A DNA stretch of 64,000 nucleotides from Variovorax sp. ZS18.2.2. Lineage in GTDB: Bacteria; Pseudomonadota; Gammaproteobacteria; Burkholderiales; Burkholderiaceae_C. Each line of letters opens with the position of its first letter. Positions within the stretch are counted from its first letter, which is position 1. The notes under the pieces are model-generated. The model worked only from the letters and a program-made list of their open reading frames with translations. It was not told where the DNA came from and searched no databases. Below, piece by piece: positions 1 to 8,457 of the stretch. Made by a program: the position numbers and the translations under genes. The stretch is from NCBI RefSeq assembly GCF_024701975.1, contig NZ_JANLNM010000005.1, positions 372,001 through 436,000 of the forward strand. Direction: 5' to 3'.

Positions 1-1610
1 TCGATGCGGGCCGGGCTGTCGCGCAGGAAGCTGAATTCGGTGTCGGCCAGATCGAACACCTGCGGATTGATCTCGTAGACCCGGTAGACGTCGCCGGCCC
101 GCCCGTAGCCTGCGAGCGTTCCCGCGCCCAGCCCGATCAGCCCGACGCGGCGCGGCCCCGCGGGCGCAGCGGCGATCGCGCGGCCGATGCCAGAGGTGCG
201 GCCGTAGTACGACGTCGGCTCGCTGCGGCGCGCCGGCAAGAGGAACTGCTCGCCGTGCTTCACCGAGCCGTGGAACATGCGCCGCACGCTGTCGGCCGGG
301 TCGTCTTTCTGCCGATCGAGCGTGACCAGCGTGCCGTAGAAGTTGCGCTGCAGGGTGCGTGCATCGACCGTGTCGTCGCGCACCTGCAGCAGCAGGAACC
401 ACGCGCAGCAACCCGCAACCGCCACGCTGGCCACCGACAGCCAGCGCCGCCCGCGCAGCACGACCGCGGCCACCAGCGCCGTCAGCACCAGGCCGATGCC
501 CAGCTCGTAGTAGGCGGGCAGCACATGCGGCGCGACCAGCCCCACCGCGACGCCGCCCAGCGCGCCGCCGAGTGACAGCATCAGGTAGAAGCGCGTGAGA
601 TAGCGCGGCCCGGGCCGCAGCCGGGCCATCTCGCCGTGCAGGAACATGCACAGGGCGAAGAGCCCGATCACATAGATCGGCAGCGCGGTCTTGACGTAGA
701 CGCCGATGCGGTCCTGCAGCCCGAAGGCGCACAGCAGCAGCATCGCGGCCGCGAGCGTCAGGAACACGCCGCGGCGGTACCAGCGGTCGCTCTCGAAGCA
801 CAGCACGAAGGTCAGCAGGTAGAGGGAGAGCGGCAGCACCCACAGGAAGGGAACGGCCGCCACGTTCTGGGTGATGTGGTTGGTCACGGCCAGCAGCAGC
901 CAGGAGCCCAGCGCGGGCAGTGCGAGCCACAGCAGATAGTCGGCGGTGCGCGGCGGTTTCTCGGGAACCGCAGCCGTATCGCCGGAAGCTTGCTGCAGCG
1001 GCACGTCGGCCCAGCGGCGCGCCACATACAGCGTGGTGCCGCAGCACAGCGCCACGAACGCCCCATAGCCCCACGACCATCCGTGCGCCTGCTGCAGCAG
1101 CGAACTGCGCGGCTCGATCAGCACCGGATAGCTCAGCAGCGACAGCAGCGACGCCAGGTTCGACAGCGAGAAATAGCGGTACACCTGCGCACCCCACGGC
1201 GTGCGCGCCACCCACGACTGCACCAGCGGCCCGGTGGTCGAGAGCAGGAAGTACGGCAGGCCGATGGTGCCGAGCAGGAGGCCCAGAATCCACAGCGTCG
1301 GGTCTTCGGCGCCGGTCGGCTTCCAGCGCGCACTGGTCACGATCGGCAGGAAAGCCAGGCTCGCGAGCAGCAGCACAATGTGCAGCGCCGCCTGGGCGCG
1401 CACCCGCAGATGGCGCGTGATCCAGTCCGAATACGCGTAGCCCGCGAGCAGCACGACCTGGAAGAACACCATGCAGATCGACCACACCGCGGCCGAGCCG
1501 CCGAACCACGGCAGGATCTGCTTGGCGATGAGCGGCTGGACCAAGAACAGCAGGAATGCGCTGCTGAAGATCGTGCCGGCAAACAGAAGCTGGATGCCGG
1601 CGGGTCCCAT
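1..1610 (-). CDS. Fused membrane/spermidine-synthase-like protein, C-terminus cut by window edge
   Basis: The reading frame opens with ATG at 1610 and stays open to the left edge, so about 536 residues are visible and the C-terminus is missing. The first ~400 residues are a series of hydrophobic helices resembling an MFS-like membrane domain. The last visible part (motif GLGAGTLAGYG, then YEINPQV) looks like the glycine-rich loop and acidic residue of a spermidine-synthase-type SAM-binding fold. Such fused proteins are common in proteobacteria and have no firmly established substrate; polyamine synthesis should not be assumed. It starts 10 nt after the stop of the DUF2214 gene on the same strand, so the two are probably co-transcribed. 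Confidence 0.8.
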   Translation of the reverse strand, partial: MGPAGIQLLFAGTIFSSAFLLFLVQPLIAKQILPWFGGSAAVWSICMVFFQVVLLAGYAYSDWITRHLRVRAQAALHIVLLLASLAFLPIVTSARWKPTGAEDPTLWILGLLLGTIGLPYFLLSTTGPLVQSWVARTPWGAQVYRYFSLSNLASLLSLLSYPVLIEPRSSLLQQAHGWSWGYGAFVALCCGTTLYVARRWADVPLQQASGDTAAVPEKPPRTADYLLWLALPALGSWLLLAVTNHITQNVAAVPFLWVLPLSLYLLTFVLCFESDRWYRRGVFLTLAAAMLLLCAFGLQDRIGVYVKTALPIYVIGLFALCMFLHGEMARLRPGPRYLTRFYLMLSLGGALGGVAVGLVAPHVLPAYYELGIGLVLTALVAAVVLRGRRWLSVASVAVAGCCAWFLLLQVRDDTVDARTLQRNFYGTLVTLDRQKDDPADSVRRMFHGSVKHGEQFLLPARRSEPTSYYGRTSGIGRAIAAAPAGPRRVGLIGLGAGTLAGYGRAGDVYRVYEINPQVFDLADTEFSFLRDSPARI

Positions 1611-1620
1611 GCCGGCTTGC

Positions 1621-2073
1621 TTACTTGCCGAAGCCGCGCGCGAGGAACACGGCGACCAGCGGAATCAGCGCGATCAGGTGGGCCTGCACCATCACCAGCT
1701 TGCGCGTCTTCCTGATGTCGTCCTCGACCGGCAGCTTGCCGGTGGAACGCAGCGTCTTGCGCCAGCGGAAATAGGTGAGCGTCGGAAAGATCGAGAGCAC
1801 GCCCACGATGATGAAGAGCCCCAGCTTCACATGCAGCAGCGGGTTGGTCCAGTACCAGGCCGTGCCCTTCACGCCCCACCAGGTGCGCGCGATGCCGGTC
1901 GCGAGCACCGCGATGGCCGCGATGCCGTAGACCATGTCGACCTTGGCGAGCCGTTCGACGACGGCGGCGTTGAGCCACTGCACGCGGCACAGCGCCGCTT
2001 CACTGGAAATGAACACCACCATCGTGAGGATGGCCAACAAGTGCAGGTAGGCGAGGATGGCTTCGAGCGTCAT
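1621..2073 (-). CDS. DUF2214 family membrane protein
   Basis: A 150-residue protein with four clear hydrophobic segments near residues 5-25, 47-66, 78-101 and 127-148. This fits the small four-helix DUF2214 inner-membrane family, whose function is unknown. Polar loops contain the conserved-looking RTWWGVKG and TYFRWRKTLR stretches. It lies 10 nt upstream of the fused spermidine-synthase-like gene and 62 nt downstream of the LysR gene on the same strand. The family assignment comes from length, topology and motifs. Confidence 0.75.
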   Translation of the reverse strand: MTLEAILAYLHLLAILTMVVFISSEAALCRVQWLNAAVVERLAKVDMVYGIAAIAVLATGIARTWWGVKGTAWYWTNPLLHVKLGLFIIVGVLSIFPTLTYFRWRKTLRSTGKLPVEDDIRKTRKLVMVQAHLIALIPLVAVFLARGFGK

Positions 2074-2135
2074 CGATGGCTTTCTTCTCAGTGGGGTAGC
2101 AAATGCAAACTGATTGTGACCCCGCTCCTGCCTCT

Positions 2136-3062
2136 TCAGGCCGTTCGTCCCCAGAATTCCGGTTGTCCGTACTGGTCCTTGAGGAAATCAAGCCACAGTC
2201 GCACCCGCAGCGGCAGGTGCTTGGCGCCCGCGAACACCGCGTAGATGCCGTTGGGCGGCGCGGCGAATTCATCGAGCACCGCCACCAGGAGGCCCGCGTC
2301 GATCTCGGCCTCGACCTCCCAGGTGCTGCGCCAGGCGATGCCGTGGCCGGCCAGGCACCAGTCGTGCAGCACCTGCCCGTCCGAGCAATCGAGCGGGCCA
2401 CTCGGGCGCAGGTGGATCAGTTCTTCCACGCCGGCCTCGGTGGTGATGCGAAAGGCCCAGCCGCGCGTCTGCGAGGCATCGCTCGACAGCGTGAGGCAGG
2501 CAAAGCGCGACAGATCGCCAGGGTGCTTCGGTGTGCCGTGGCGACGCAGGAAATCGGGCGTCGCCACGCAGCGGCGGCGGTTGTCGGCAAGCCGCACGCT
2601 CACGAGCGATGAATCGGGGAGGTCGCCCACGCGCACCGCGCAATCGAAGCTCTCGCCGGTCACGTCGACCACGCGGTCGCTGAGGTTGAGCGAGATCGTC
2701 ACTTCCGGGTGCATTGCATGAAAGCGCGGCACCAGCGGCGCGACGTGCCGGCGCCCGAAGCCGGCCGGCGCCGTCACGCGCAGGTGCCCGCTCGCCTTGA
2801 CGCCGCCCGCGCTCACGCTGGCCTCGGCGTTCTGGAATTCCGTAAGCAGCCGCTGGCAGTCTTCGAGAAACGCGCTGCCCTCGTGCGTGAGCGTGATGCG
2901 CCGCGTGGTGCGCACCAGCAGCTTGACGCCCAGCCGCTCCTCCAGCGCATCGAGCCGCCGCCCCATGATCGCGGGCGCCACGCCCTCGGCCTTGGCCGCG
3001 GCCGTGAGGCTGCCGCGCGCAGCGACCGAGACGAAGGATTCGAGTTGCTTCAGGCGGTCCAT
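2136..3062 (-). CDS. LysR family transcriptional regulator
   Basis: A 308-residue LysR-type regulator. Residues 1-60 form the winged helix-turn-helix (start MDRLKQLESFVSVAARGSL, then the recognition-helix region with MGRRLDALEERLGVKLL). The remainder is the periplasmic-binding-protein-like effector domain. The length is normal. The sequence style (FxxxCQRLLTEFQNAEASV, then GxLRVTAPAGFGRRHVAPLVPRF) matches the CrgA/AaeR-like subgroup. It follows the CoA-transferase gene by 42 nt on the same strand, so its target could be that operon or the downstream DUF2214 pair. The absence of a divergent partner makes the target uncertain. Confidence 0.9.
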   Translation of the reverse strand: MDRLKQLESFVSVAARGSLTAAAKAEGVAPAIMGRRLDALEERLGVKLLVRTTRRITLTHEGSAFLEDCQRLLTEFQNAEASVSAGGVKASGHLRVTAPAGFGRRHVAPLVPRFHAMHPEVTISLNLSDRVVDVTGESFDCAVRVGDLPDSSLVSVRLADNRRRCVATPDFLRRHGTPKHPGDLSRFACLTLSSDASQTRGWAFRITTEAGVEELIHLRPSGPLDCSDGQVLHDWCLAGHGIAWRSTWEVEAEIDAGLLVAVLDEFAAPPNGIYAVFAGAKHLPLRVRLWLDFLKDQYGQPEFWGRTA

Positions 3063-3104
3063 GGGGCGGGAACTATATAGATAGCGACTGCCGCCTGGAA
3101 TCGA

Positions 3105-4295
3105 TCAGCCGCCGCCCGTGACGCCCCGCGTCCGGAGCGCAGCGATTTCCGCATCGCCATAGCCCACTTCCCGCAGAAGTTCGTCGCCATGCTCGCCGAT
3201 GTGCGGCGGCTGCAACCGGATGCCGGGGCGCTGGCCGCCCAGCGTGAACGGCGCGAGCGGCACCTTGGCCATGTGGCCGTCGTTCATGCGCACGGGCGCG
3301 AGGCCGCCGGTGGCGTTCAGGTGCGGATCGTCGAACAGCTCCTGCGGCTTGGTGATGGGCGCGAAGGGCAGCTCGTTCTGCTCGAACACCGCGGCCAGCT
3401 CCGCCGCGCTGCGGTCGGCCAGGTGCGAACGCAGGATCGGCATCATCCATTCGCGCGCGCGCACGCGGTCGTTGTTGGTCTTCAGGCGCGGATCGGCCAG
3501 CATGTCTTCGAGGCCGAAGGCCTTGCAGAAGATGGCCCACTGCTTGTCGCTGACGGCTGCCAGGAAGATCTGCTCGCCGTCCTTCACGGTGAAGACGTCG
3601 TACACGGCCCAGGCCGAGATGCGGCTGGGCATCGGGTCGGCCGCCTTGCCGGTGGCGGCGAACTGCATCATGTGCTGCGCGACGAGGAACACGTTGTTCT
3701 CGAAGAGCGCCGCCTGCACCTCGCAGCCCTTGCCGGTCGCGTCGCGCTGGCGCAGCGCGGCCATCGCGCCGATGGCGCCGAACATGCCGCCCATGATGTC
3801 GTTCACGCTGGTGCCCGCGCGCAGCGGGTCGCCCGAGCGGCCGGTCATGTAGGCGAGGCCGCCCATCATCTGCACCACTTCGTCCAGCGCAGTGCGGTGG
3901 TCGTACGGGCCGGGCAGGAAGCCCTTGTGGCTCACATAGATGAGGCGTGGGTTGAGCTTGGAAAGCGTGTCGTAGTCGAGCCCCAGCTTCTTCATCGTGC
4001 CGGGCTTGAAGTTCTCGCTCACGATGTCGGCGGTGGCGATCAGGCGCAGCGCGGCCTCCACGCCTTCGGGCTGCTTCAGGTCGAGCGCGATGCTCTTCTT
4101 GTTGCGGTTGAAGGTCGGGAAGAAGCCCGAGCCCGAGCCGAGCAGCCGGCGCGTGTTGTCACCCTCGATGGGCTCGACCTTGATGACCTCTGCGCCGAGG
4201 TCGGCCAGCAGCAGGCCGCAGGTCGGGCCCATGACCATGTGGGTGAACTCGACGACGCGGATGCCGGCATACGGCAGAGGATTGGCTTCAGACAT
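3105..4295 (-). CDS. CaiB/BaiF family (class III) CoA-transferase
   Basis: A 396-residue class III acyl-CoA transferase, which moves CoA between carboxylic acids through an aspartyl-CoA thioester. The N-terminal fold signature (RVVEFTHMVMGPTCGLLLAD, residues 13-32) and the VKVEP loop are present. Asp166 in SVNDIMGG sits where the catalytic aspartate of formyl-CoA transferase lies. I chose ATG at 4295 because it overlaps the stop of the upstream lyase gene by 8 nt; an ATG at 4316 would add seven atypical residues. Pairing with an HMG-CoA-lyase-like gene suggests activation of a 3-hydroxy-3-methyl dicarboxylic acid such as 3-hydroxy-3-methylglutarate or citramalate. That substrate is an inference. 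Confidence 0.9.
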   Translation of the reverse strand: MSEANPLPYAGIRVVEFTHMVMGPTCGLLLADLGAEVIKVEPIEGDNTRRLLGSGSGFFPTFNRNKKSIALDLKQPEGVEAALRLIATADIVSENFKPGTMKKLGLDYDTLSKLNPRLIYVSHKGFLPGPYDHRTALDEVVQMMGGLAYMTGRSGDPLRAGTSVNDIMGGMFGAIGAMAALRQRDATGKGCEVQAALFENNVFLVAQHMMQFAATGKAADPMPSRISAWAVYDVFTVKDGEQIFLAAVSDKQWAIFCKAFGLEDMLADPRLKTNNDRVRAREWMMPILRSHLADRSAAELAAVFEQNELPFAPITKPQELFDDPHLNATGGLAPVRMNDGHMAKVPLAPFTLGGQRPGIRLQPPHIGEHGDELLREVGYGDAEIAALRTRGVTGGG

Positions 4296-5223
4296 GTGCG
4301 ATGTGTTCCTGGACAAAGCCCTTGGGCAAACCGGCTTCGGGCGTCATGCCGTAGACGGGTTCGCCGGGCAGGCCGGCCATGAGCGGCGCGCGCGCCGCGA
4401 TGAGTTTCTCGATGTCGATGCCGGTGCGGACGCCCATGGCCTCGAACATGAAGACGAGGTCTTCAGTCACGGCATTGCCCGAGGCGCCGGGCGCGTAGGG
4501 GCAGCCGCCGAGGCCGCCGAGCGAGGCGTCGAAGGTGCGCACGCCCTCGTCCCACGCAGCCAGGCAGTTCGCGATGCCGAGACCGCGCGTGTTGTGCATG
4601 TGGGCCGCGCCGGCGTGCATGCCGAGCTCCGCGCGCAGGCGCTTGAAGAGACGGCGCACCTGTGCGGGATTGGCGTAGCCCACGGTGTCGGAAAGCCCCG
4701 ACTCATCAGCACCGGCTTCGATGCATTGCGCGGCAAGGCGGATCACGTCGTCTTCCGGCACCAGCCCCTGCAGCGTGCAGCCGAAAGCCGTGGAGATGCC
4801 GGCTTCGAGCTTCACTTGCGGCGCGATCGCGCGGCGCAGGTCGGAGATGGCGCGCACCTCCTCGACCATTTCCGTCGGCGTCTTGCGCACATTGGCGAGC
4901 GAATGCGCCACGCTCGCCGACACCGGCATCGTGAGCTTGTGCACGCCCGCTTCGAGCGCGGCCTCCGCGCCCTTTCGGTTGGGCACCAGCGCCATCACGG
5001 TGAGGCCGGGCAGCGTGATCGCATGGCGCACCACGTCGGCGGCATCGGCCATCTGGGGCAGCAGCTTCGCGGGCACGAAGGAAGCGACCTCAATCTCGCG
5101 CACGCCGGCAGCGTAGAGCGCGTCGATCCAGCGCAGCTTGTCTGCCGTCGGCATGGTGGCCCGGACCGATTGCAGGCCGTCGCGCGGGCCGACCTCGCTG
5201 ATGAGGACGTCGGGGGGTGTCAT
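4288..5223 (-). CDS. mvaB: Hydroxymethylglutaryl-CoA lyase (HMGL-like)
   Basis: A 311-residue TIM-barrel lyase of the HMGL family, which cleaves HMG-CoA to acetyl-CoA and acetoacetate. The family signature EVGPRDGLQ is at residues 10-18, the metal-binding HMHNTRGLG-type segment (here AHMHNTRGLG) lies near residue 207, and the cysteine-containing loop GGLGGCPYAPGASGN lies near residue 240. Length is typical. It is the first gene of an operon with the CoA-transferase (8-nt overlap) and diverges from the IclR gene. Relatives that use citramalyl-CoA or similar thioesters cannot be excluded from sequence alone. Confidence 0.9.
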   Translation of the reverse strand: MTPPDVLISEVGPRDGLQSVRATMPTADKLRWIDALYAAGVREIEVASFVPAKLLPQMADAADVVRHAITLPGLTVMALVPNRKGAEAALEAGVHKLTMPVSASVAHSLANVRKTPTEMVEEVRAISDLRRAIAPQVKLEAGISTAFGCTLQGLVPEDDVIRLAAQCIEAGADESGLSDTVGYANPAQVRRLFKRLRAELGMHAGAAHMHNTRGLGIANCLAAWDEGVRTFDASLGGLGGCPYAPGASGNAVTEDLVFMFEAMGVRTGIDIEKLIAARAPLMAGLPGEPVYGMTPEAGLPKGFVQEHIAHV

Positions 5224-5266
5224 CGACTTCGTCTCCTTGGAGCGATCTGGGGCGGATCGCTTGACA

Positions 5267-5303
5267 GTTCTATTAGACAGAACTAAATTCCGTTAAACAG
5301 AAT
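5267..5303. promoter_or_regulatory. Doubled operator between the HMGL operon and the IclR gene
   Basis: Two 17-nt sites lie side by side: GTTCTATTAGACAGAAC at 5267-5283 and ATTCCGTTAAACAGAAT at 5287-5303. Each has five-base inverted arms around a seven-base centre; the first is perfect and the second has one mismatch. They are exactly 20 bp apart, about two helical turns, as expected for cooperative binding of a dimer or tetramer. The AT content contrasts sharply with the surroundings. IclR proteins usually bind such sites in the divergent promoter next to their own gene, so this is the likely target of the regulator at 5341. Confidence 0.75.
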
Positions 5304-5340
5304 TAGACCGCCGATCGACTTTCCCTGTCAAGTCACGCCC

Positions 5341-6081
5341 ATGCCCCGCAAAGCCCAGACCGAATCGGTTTCCGACCTCAACGCCGCACCTGGCGGTGCC
5401 GCCGCGGTCGATCGCGCGCTGAGCCTGCTGTCGGCGTTCCAGCCGGGGGACGAGGCGCTGTCGCTCGCGCAATTCGCCGAGCGCACGCAGCTCTACAAGA
5501 GCACGGTGCTGCGCCTCCTGGCGTCGCTCGAACACGCGCGGTTGATCCGCCGGCAGGACGACGGCCGCTACGCGCTGGGCATGGAGATCGCGCGGCTGCA
5601 CGGGCTCTACGCCGCGTCGCAATCGCTCGACCGCATCGTGTTGCCGGTGCTGCGCGCGCTGGTCGCCGCCACCGGCGAAAGCGCGGCGTACCACGTGCGG
5701 CAGGACCAGGGCGAGAGCTGGGCGCGCCTGTGCCAGTTCCGCGTCGACTCATCGCATGTGGTGCGCGACCACGTGCGCGCGGGCGACCTCTTGCCCAACG
5801 ACCGCGGCGCCGGTGCGCGCGTGCTGATCGCCTTCGGGCCCGAAGCCGAGCGGCCTCGCGGCGCGAAGGAACGCAAGCTCTACGACGCGATCCGCGCGCA
5901 GGGCTTCTGTGCGTTGGTGGGCGACCGCACGGCCGAGCTCGCGGGCATCTCGGCGCCGGTGTTCCATGCGGACGGCAGCCTCGCCGCGGCAGTCACGCTG
6001 ACGATGCCGACGCACCGCTACGACGAGGGCTACATCGAGCCCGTGCGTGCGGCAGCGAAGGAACTCAGCGGGCAGGTGTGA
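5341..6081 (+). CDS. IclR family transcriptional regulator
   Basis: A 246-residue IclR-type regulator. The N-terminal winged helix (about residues 15-80) contains VDRALSLLSAFQPG and the recognition segment TQLYKSTVLRLLASLEHARLI. The C-terminal effector domain has the usual ISAPVFHADGSLAAAVTL core near residues 200-217. It is divergent from the HMGL/CoA-transferase operon with two matching inverted repeats in the 117-bp gap, so it most likely controls that operon and itself. Whether it activates or represses is not visible. A REP-like repeat follows its stop codon. Confidence 0.92.
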   Translation: MPRKAQTESVSDLNAAPGGAAAVDRALSLLSAFQPGDEALSLAQFAERTQLYKSTVLRLLASLEHARLIRRQDDGRYALGMEIARLHGLYAASQSLDRIVLPVLRALVAATGESAAYHVRQDQGESWARLCQFRVDSSHVVRDHVRAGDLLPNDRGAGARVLIAFGPEAERPRGAKERKLYDAIRAQGFCALVGDRTAELAGISAPVFHADGSLAAAVTLTMPTHRYDEGYIEPVRAAAKELSGQV

Positions 6082-6090
6082 CCTGAGGGT

Positions 6091-6215
6091 CTTGCTCCTT
6101 CCCCTCCCGGGGGAAGGTTGGGATGGGGGCAAGCGGCGTTTGCAATATCGCGACGCCTGATCGACGGCCGCGTGCCCTCACCCCGGCCCTCCCCCGAAAG
6201 GGGAGGGAGAAATAC
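6091..6215 (-). repeat. REP-like paired hairpin element, copy 1
   Basis: About 125 nt holding two GC-rich hairpins separated by a variable spacer. One is built on CCCTCCCCTTTCGGGGGAGGG (reading the minus strand, allowing mismatches) and the other on CCTTCCCCCGGGAGGGGAAGG. Read on the minus strand, the ends begin GTATTTCTCC and finish GGAGCAAG, and the same sequence recurs almost unchanged at 56482-56592. It occupies the gap between two convergent genes and may terminate transcription in both directions. Confidence 0.75.
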
Positions 6216-6222
6216 GGGTCCT

Positions 6223-7191
6223 TCAGGACTCGGCTTTGAAGCCCGAGTTCTTGATCGGCATCTCCCAGCGCTTCAGATGCGCCGCCTGGATCGCGGCCAG
6301 TTCTGCCGGCCCCGCATGCGCCGGCACGAGCCCCAGCGCGTAGATCCTGTCCTGCACATCGGGCATGCGCAGCGCATCGGCCACGGCCTTGTCGATCCGC
6401 GCGACGACTTCGGGCGACATCCCCGGCGGGCCGTAGAGCCCGAAGAATGCATCGGCGGTCACGTTGATGCCGGCCTCCTTCAACGTCGGCACATCGGGCA
6501 GCGCGCGGCTGCGCTGCTCGCCCGTCACCGCGAGGATGCGCACCTTGCCGGCGCGGTGGTGCTCGATGGTTTCGGATGCGGTGTCGACCATCAGCGGCAC
6601 CTGGCCACCGATCAGGTCCTGCGCGGCCGGTGCGCCGCCGCGGTAGGCGACGTGCGTCATCGGCACGCCTGCCGCCTGCGCCAGCAACTGTCCGGCGAAG
6701 TGCGGCACCGTGCCCGCGCCCGAGGTCGCGTAGTTGGCCTTGGCGGGGTTGGCCTTCATCCAGGCCAGCACCGTCTTCAGGTCGCCGGGCGGCGCGCCCG
6801 GGCCGGCGGTCACTGCAAAGTCGAAGGTGCTGCCGAGCGCGATCGGCGTGAAGTCCTTCGCCGGGTCGTAGCCGAGGTTCGAATAGAGCCATGGGTGAAT
6901 CACCATCGCGCCGCTCGGCGAGAAGACCAACACGCTGCCGTCGGGCGGCGAGCGCTTGAGTTCGCCCAGCGCAAGTCGCCCTGCCGCGCCGGGCTTGTTG
7001 TCGATGATGACGTTCTGCCCGAGCGAGACACGCATCTTGTCGGCCAGGAGGCGCGCCACCACGTCCGCCGATCCGCCCGGCGGAAACCCGACCAGGATGC
7101 GCGTGGTGCGCTCCTGCGCAAAGGCCATCGGCGCGGTGGCCGCGGCGGCAATGACGGCAGCGGCCTGCGCTGCGAACTGGCGGCGTTTCAT
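6223..7191 (-). CDS. Tripartite tricarboxylate transporter substrate-binding protein (Bug family)
   Basis: A 322-residue periplasmic solute-binding protein of the Bug/TctC type. Residues 1-25 form a signal peptide with an RR pair and an alanine-rich core ending AFAQ, so Tat export is possible. The mature start has RILVGFPPGGSADVVARLLA, the typical first strand and ligand loop, followed by the VIIDNKPGAAGRLA element. No TctA/TctB membrane genes are nearby, which is usual for the expanded Bug family in Burkholderiales. The ligand is probably a carboxylate; closeness to the HMGL operon is suggestive only. Confidence 0.93.
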   Translation of the reverse strand: MKRRQFAAQAAAVIAAAATAPMAFAQERTTRILVGFPPGGSADVVARLLADKMRVSLGQNVIIDNKPGAAGRLALGELKRSPPDGSVLVFSPSGAMVIHPWLYSNLGYDPAKDFTPIALGSTFDFAVTAGPGAPPGDLKTVLAWMKANPAKANYATSGAGTVPHFAGQLLAQAAGVPMTHVAYRGGAPAAQDLIGGQVPLMVDTASETIEHHRAGKVRILAVTGEQRSRALPDVPTLKEAGINVTADAFFGLYGPPGMSPEVVARIDKAVADALRMPDVQDRIYALGLVPAHAGPAELAAIQAAHLKRWEMPIKNSGFKAES

Positions 7192-7234
7192 GCTTCTGGC
7201 TCCTCGGGGGTCGTGGTTGGAATCGGGATCGCGC

Positions 7235-8212
7235 TCAGCGCAGCGCGGCGAGCAGGGCCTTGTTCTGTTCGGGCAGGCCGACGCTCACGCGCAGCCATTG
7301 AGGCAGACCGTAGGGACCGAGCAGCGAAACCTCGATGCCGGCCGCCAGCAGGCGCGCGTGCACGGCCTGCGCATCGCCGACCTGCACCATCACGAAGTTG
7401 CCCGACGAGGGGATGTGCGCAAGACCCAGTTCGGTGAAACCCGCGGCGAGCTGGTCGCGTCCGGCGGTATTGAGCTCGTAGGTGCGCGCAAGAAATTCCG
7501 TGTCGCCAAGCGCGGCCACCGCCGCGTGCTGGGCTGGTGTCGTCACGTTGAAGCGCGGGCGCTGCGCGTTCATGCGCGAAGTCAGCGGCGGCTGCGACAC
7601 GCCGTAGCCGATGCGCATCCCGGCGAGGCCGAAGGCCTTGGAGAAGGTGCGCGCCACGATGAGGTTCGGCAGGCGCCGCACCCATTCGATGCTGTCATAG
7701 CGCTGCGCAGGCGAGAGGTACTCGGTGTACGCCTCGTCGAGCAGCACCGTCACATCCGCTGGCACCGATTGCAGGAAGGCCAGTAGCCGCGCAGCATCGA
7801 TGAAGGTGCCCGTGGGGTTGTTCGGGTTGGCGACGAAGACCAGCTTCGTGTCCTCGGCGATGGCGGCGCGCATCGCGTCGAGGTCGTGGCCGAAATCTTG
7901 CGAGGGCACGACGGTGGCGCGCGCGTGGGCGTGCGCCGTGGCCTGCGCGTAGACGATGAAGCCGTACTGCGAATAGACGACGTTCTCGCCCGGTTTCAGG
8001 CTCACCTGTGCGGCGAGTTCGAGGATTTCGCTCGATCCGCTGCCGAGCGTGAGCCACTCGGGCGACACGTCGAGCCGGGCGGCCAGTGCATTCTTGAGCG
8101 CGGTGCCGTTGCTGTCGGGGTAGTTGCCTGCGCCTTCGAGGGCGGCGGCCGCGGCGCGGCGGGCCGACTCGGGCATGCCGAGCGGGTTTTCGTTGGAAGC
8201 CAGGAGGATCAT
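7235..8212 (-). CDS. HisC-like PLP-dependent aminotransferase
   Basis: A 325-residue fold-type I aminotransferase of the histidinol-phosphate aminotransferase group. Visible landmarks are SNENPLG at residues 6-12, NPNNPTG at 129-135, LDEAY at 158-162, and SKAFGLAGMRIGYG at 191-204, with Lys192 as the PLP Schiff-base lysine. It begins almost directly at the SNENPLG motif; most HisC proteins have about 25 extra N-terminal residues, but an in-frame stop eight codons upstream rules out a longer start. It is not in a his operon, so it may act on another amino acid or phosphorylated substrate. Confidence 0.85.
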   Translation of the reverse strand: MILLASNENPLGMPESARRAAAAALEGAGNYPDSNGTALKNALAARLDVSPEWLTLGSGSSEILELAAQVSLKPGENVVYSQYGFIVYAQATAHAHARATVVPSQDFGHDLDAMRAAIAEDTKLVFVANPNNPTGTFIDAARLLAFLQSVPADVTVLLDEAYTEYLSPAQRYDSIEWVRRLPNLIVARTFSKAFGLAGMRIGYGVSQPPLTSRMNAQRPRFNVTTPAQHAAVAALGDTEFLARTYELNTAGRDQLAAGFTELGLAHIPSSGNFVMVQVGDAQAVHARLLAAGIEVSLLGPYGLPQWLRVSVGLPEQNKALLAALR

Positions 8213-8457
8213 TTCGGCGCGTGCTGGATTTATTTAAGAAATTAAATATATCCCGCGCCCGCAGCGCCTCCATCAGTGCCTACCCTTTGCGTAAAAAGCG
8301 GCGCCGAACCGCCATTACCCTCATTTTTGTCATTGATAAATCTCGCTTTCGGCTCTTACTCCTTCGTAAAGTATCGAATAAAGTTGACCTACGTCATTGC
8401 GACACCCACGTCTTTCGATTCCGTATTCCGCCGTATTTCGATTTCCAGGAGAGAAAA
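8213..8457. promoter_or_regulatory. AT-rich divergent promoter region between hisC-like and malate synthase genes
   Basis: This 245-nt gap is far richer in A and T than its surroundings, especially 8228-8253 and 8320-8400, and separates two divergent genes, so it should hold both promoters. No convincing operator palindrome was recognised. A good ribosome-binding site (CAGGAGAG) sits just ahead of the malate synthase ATG. Confidence 0.5.
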
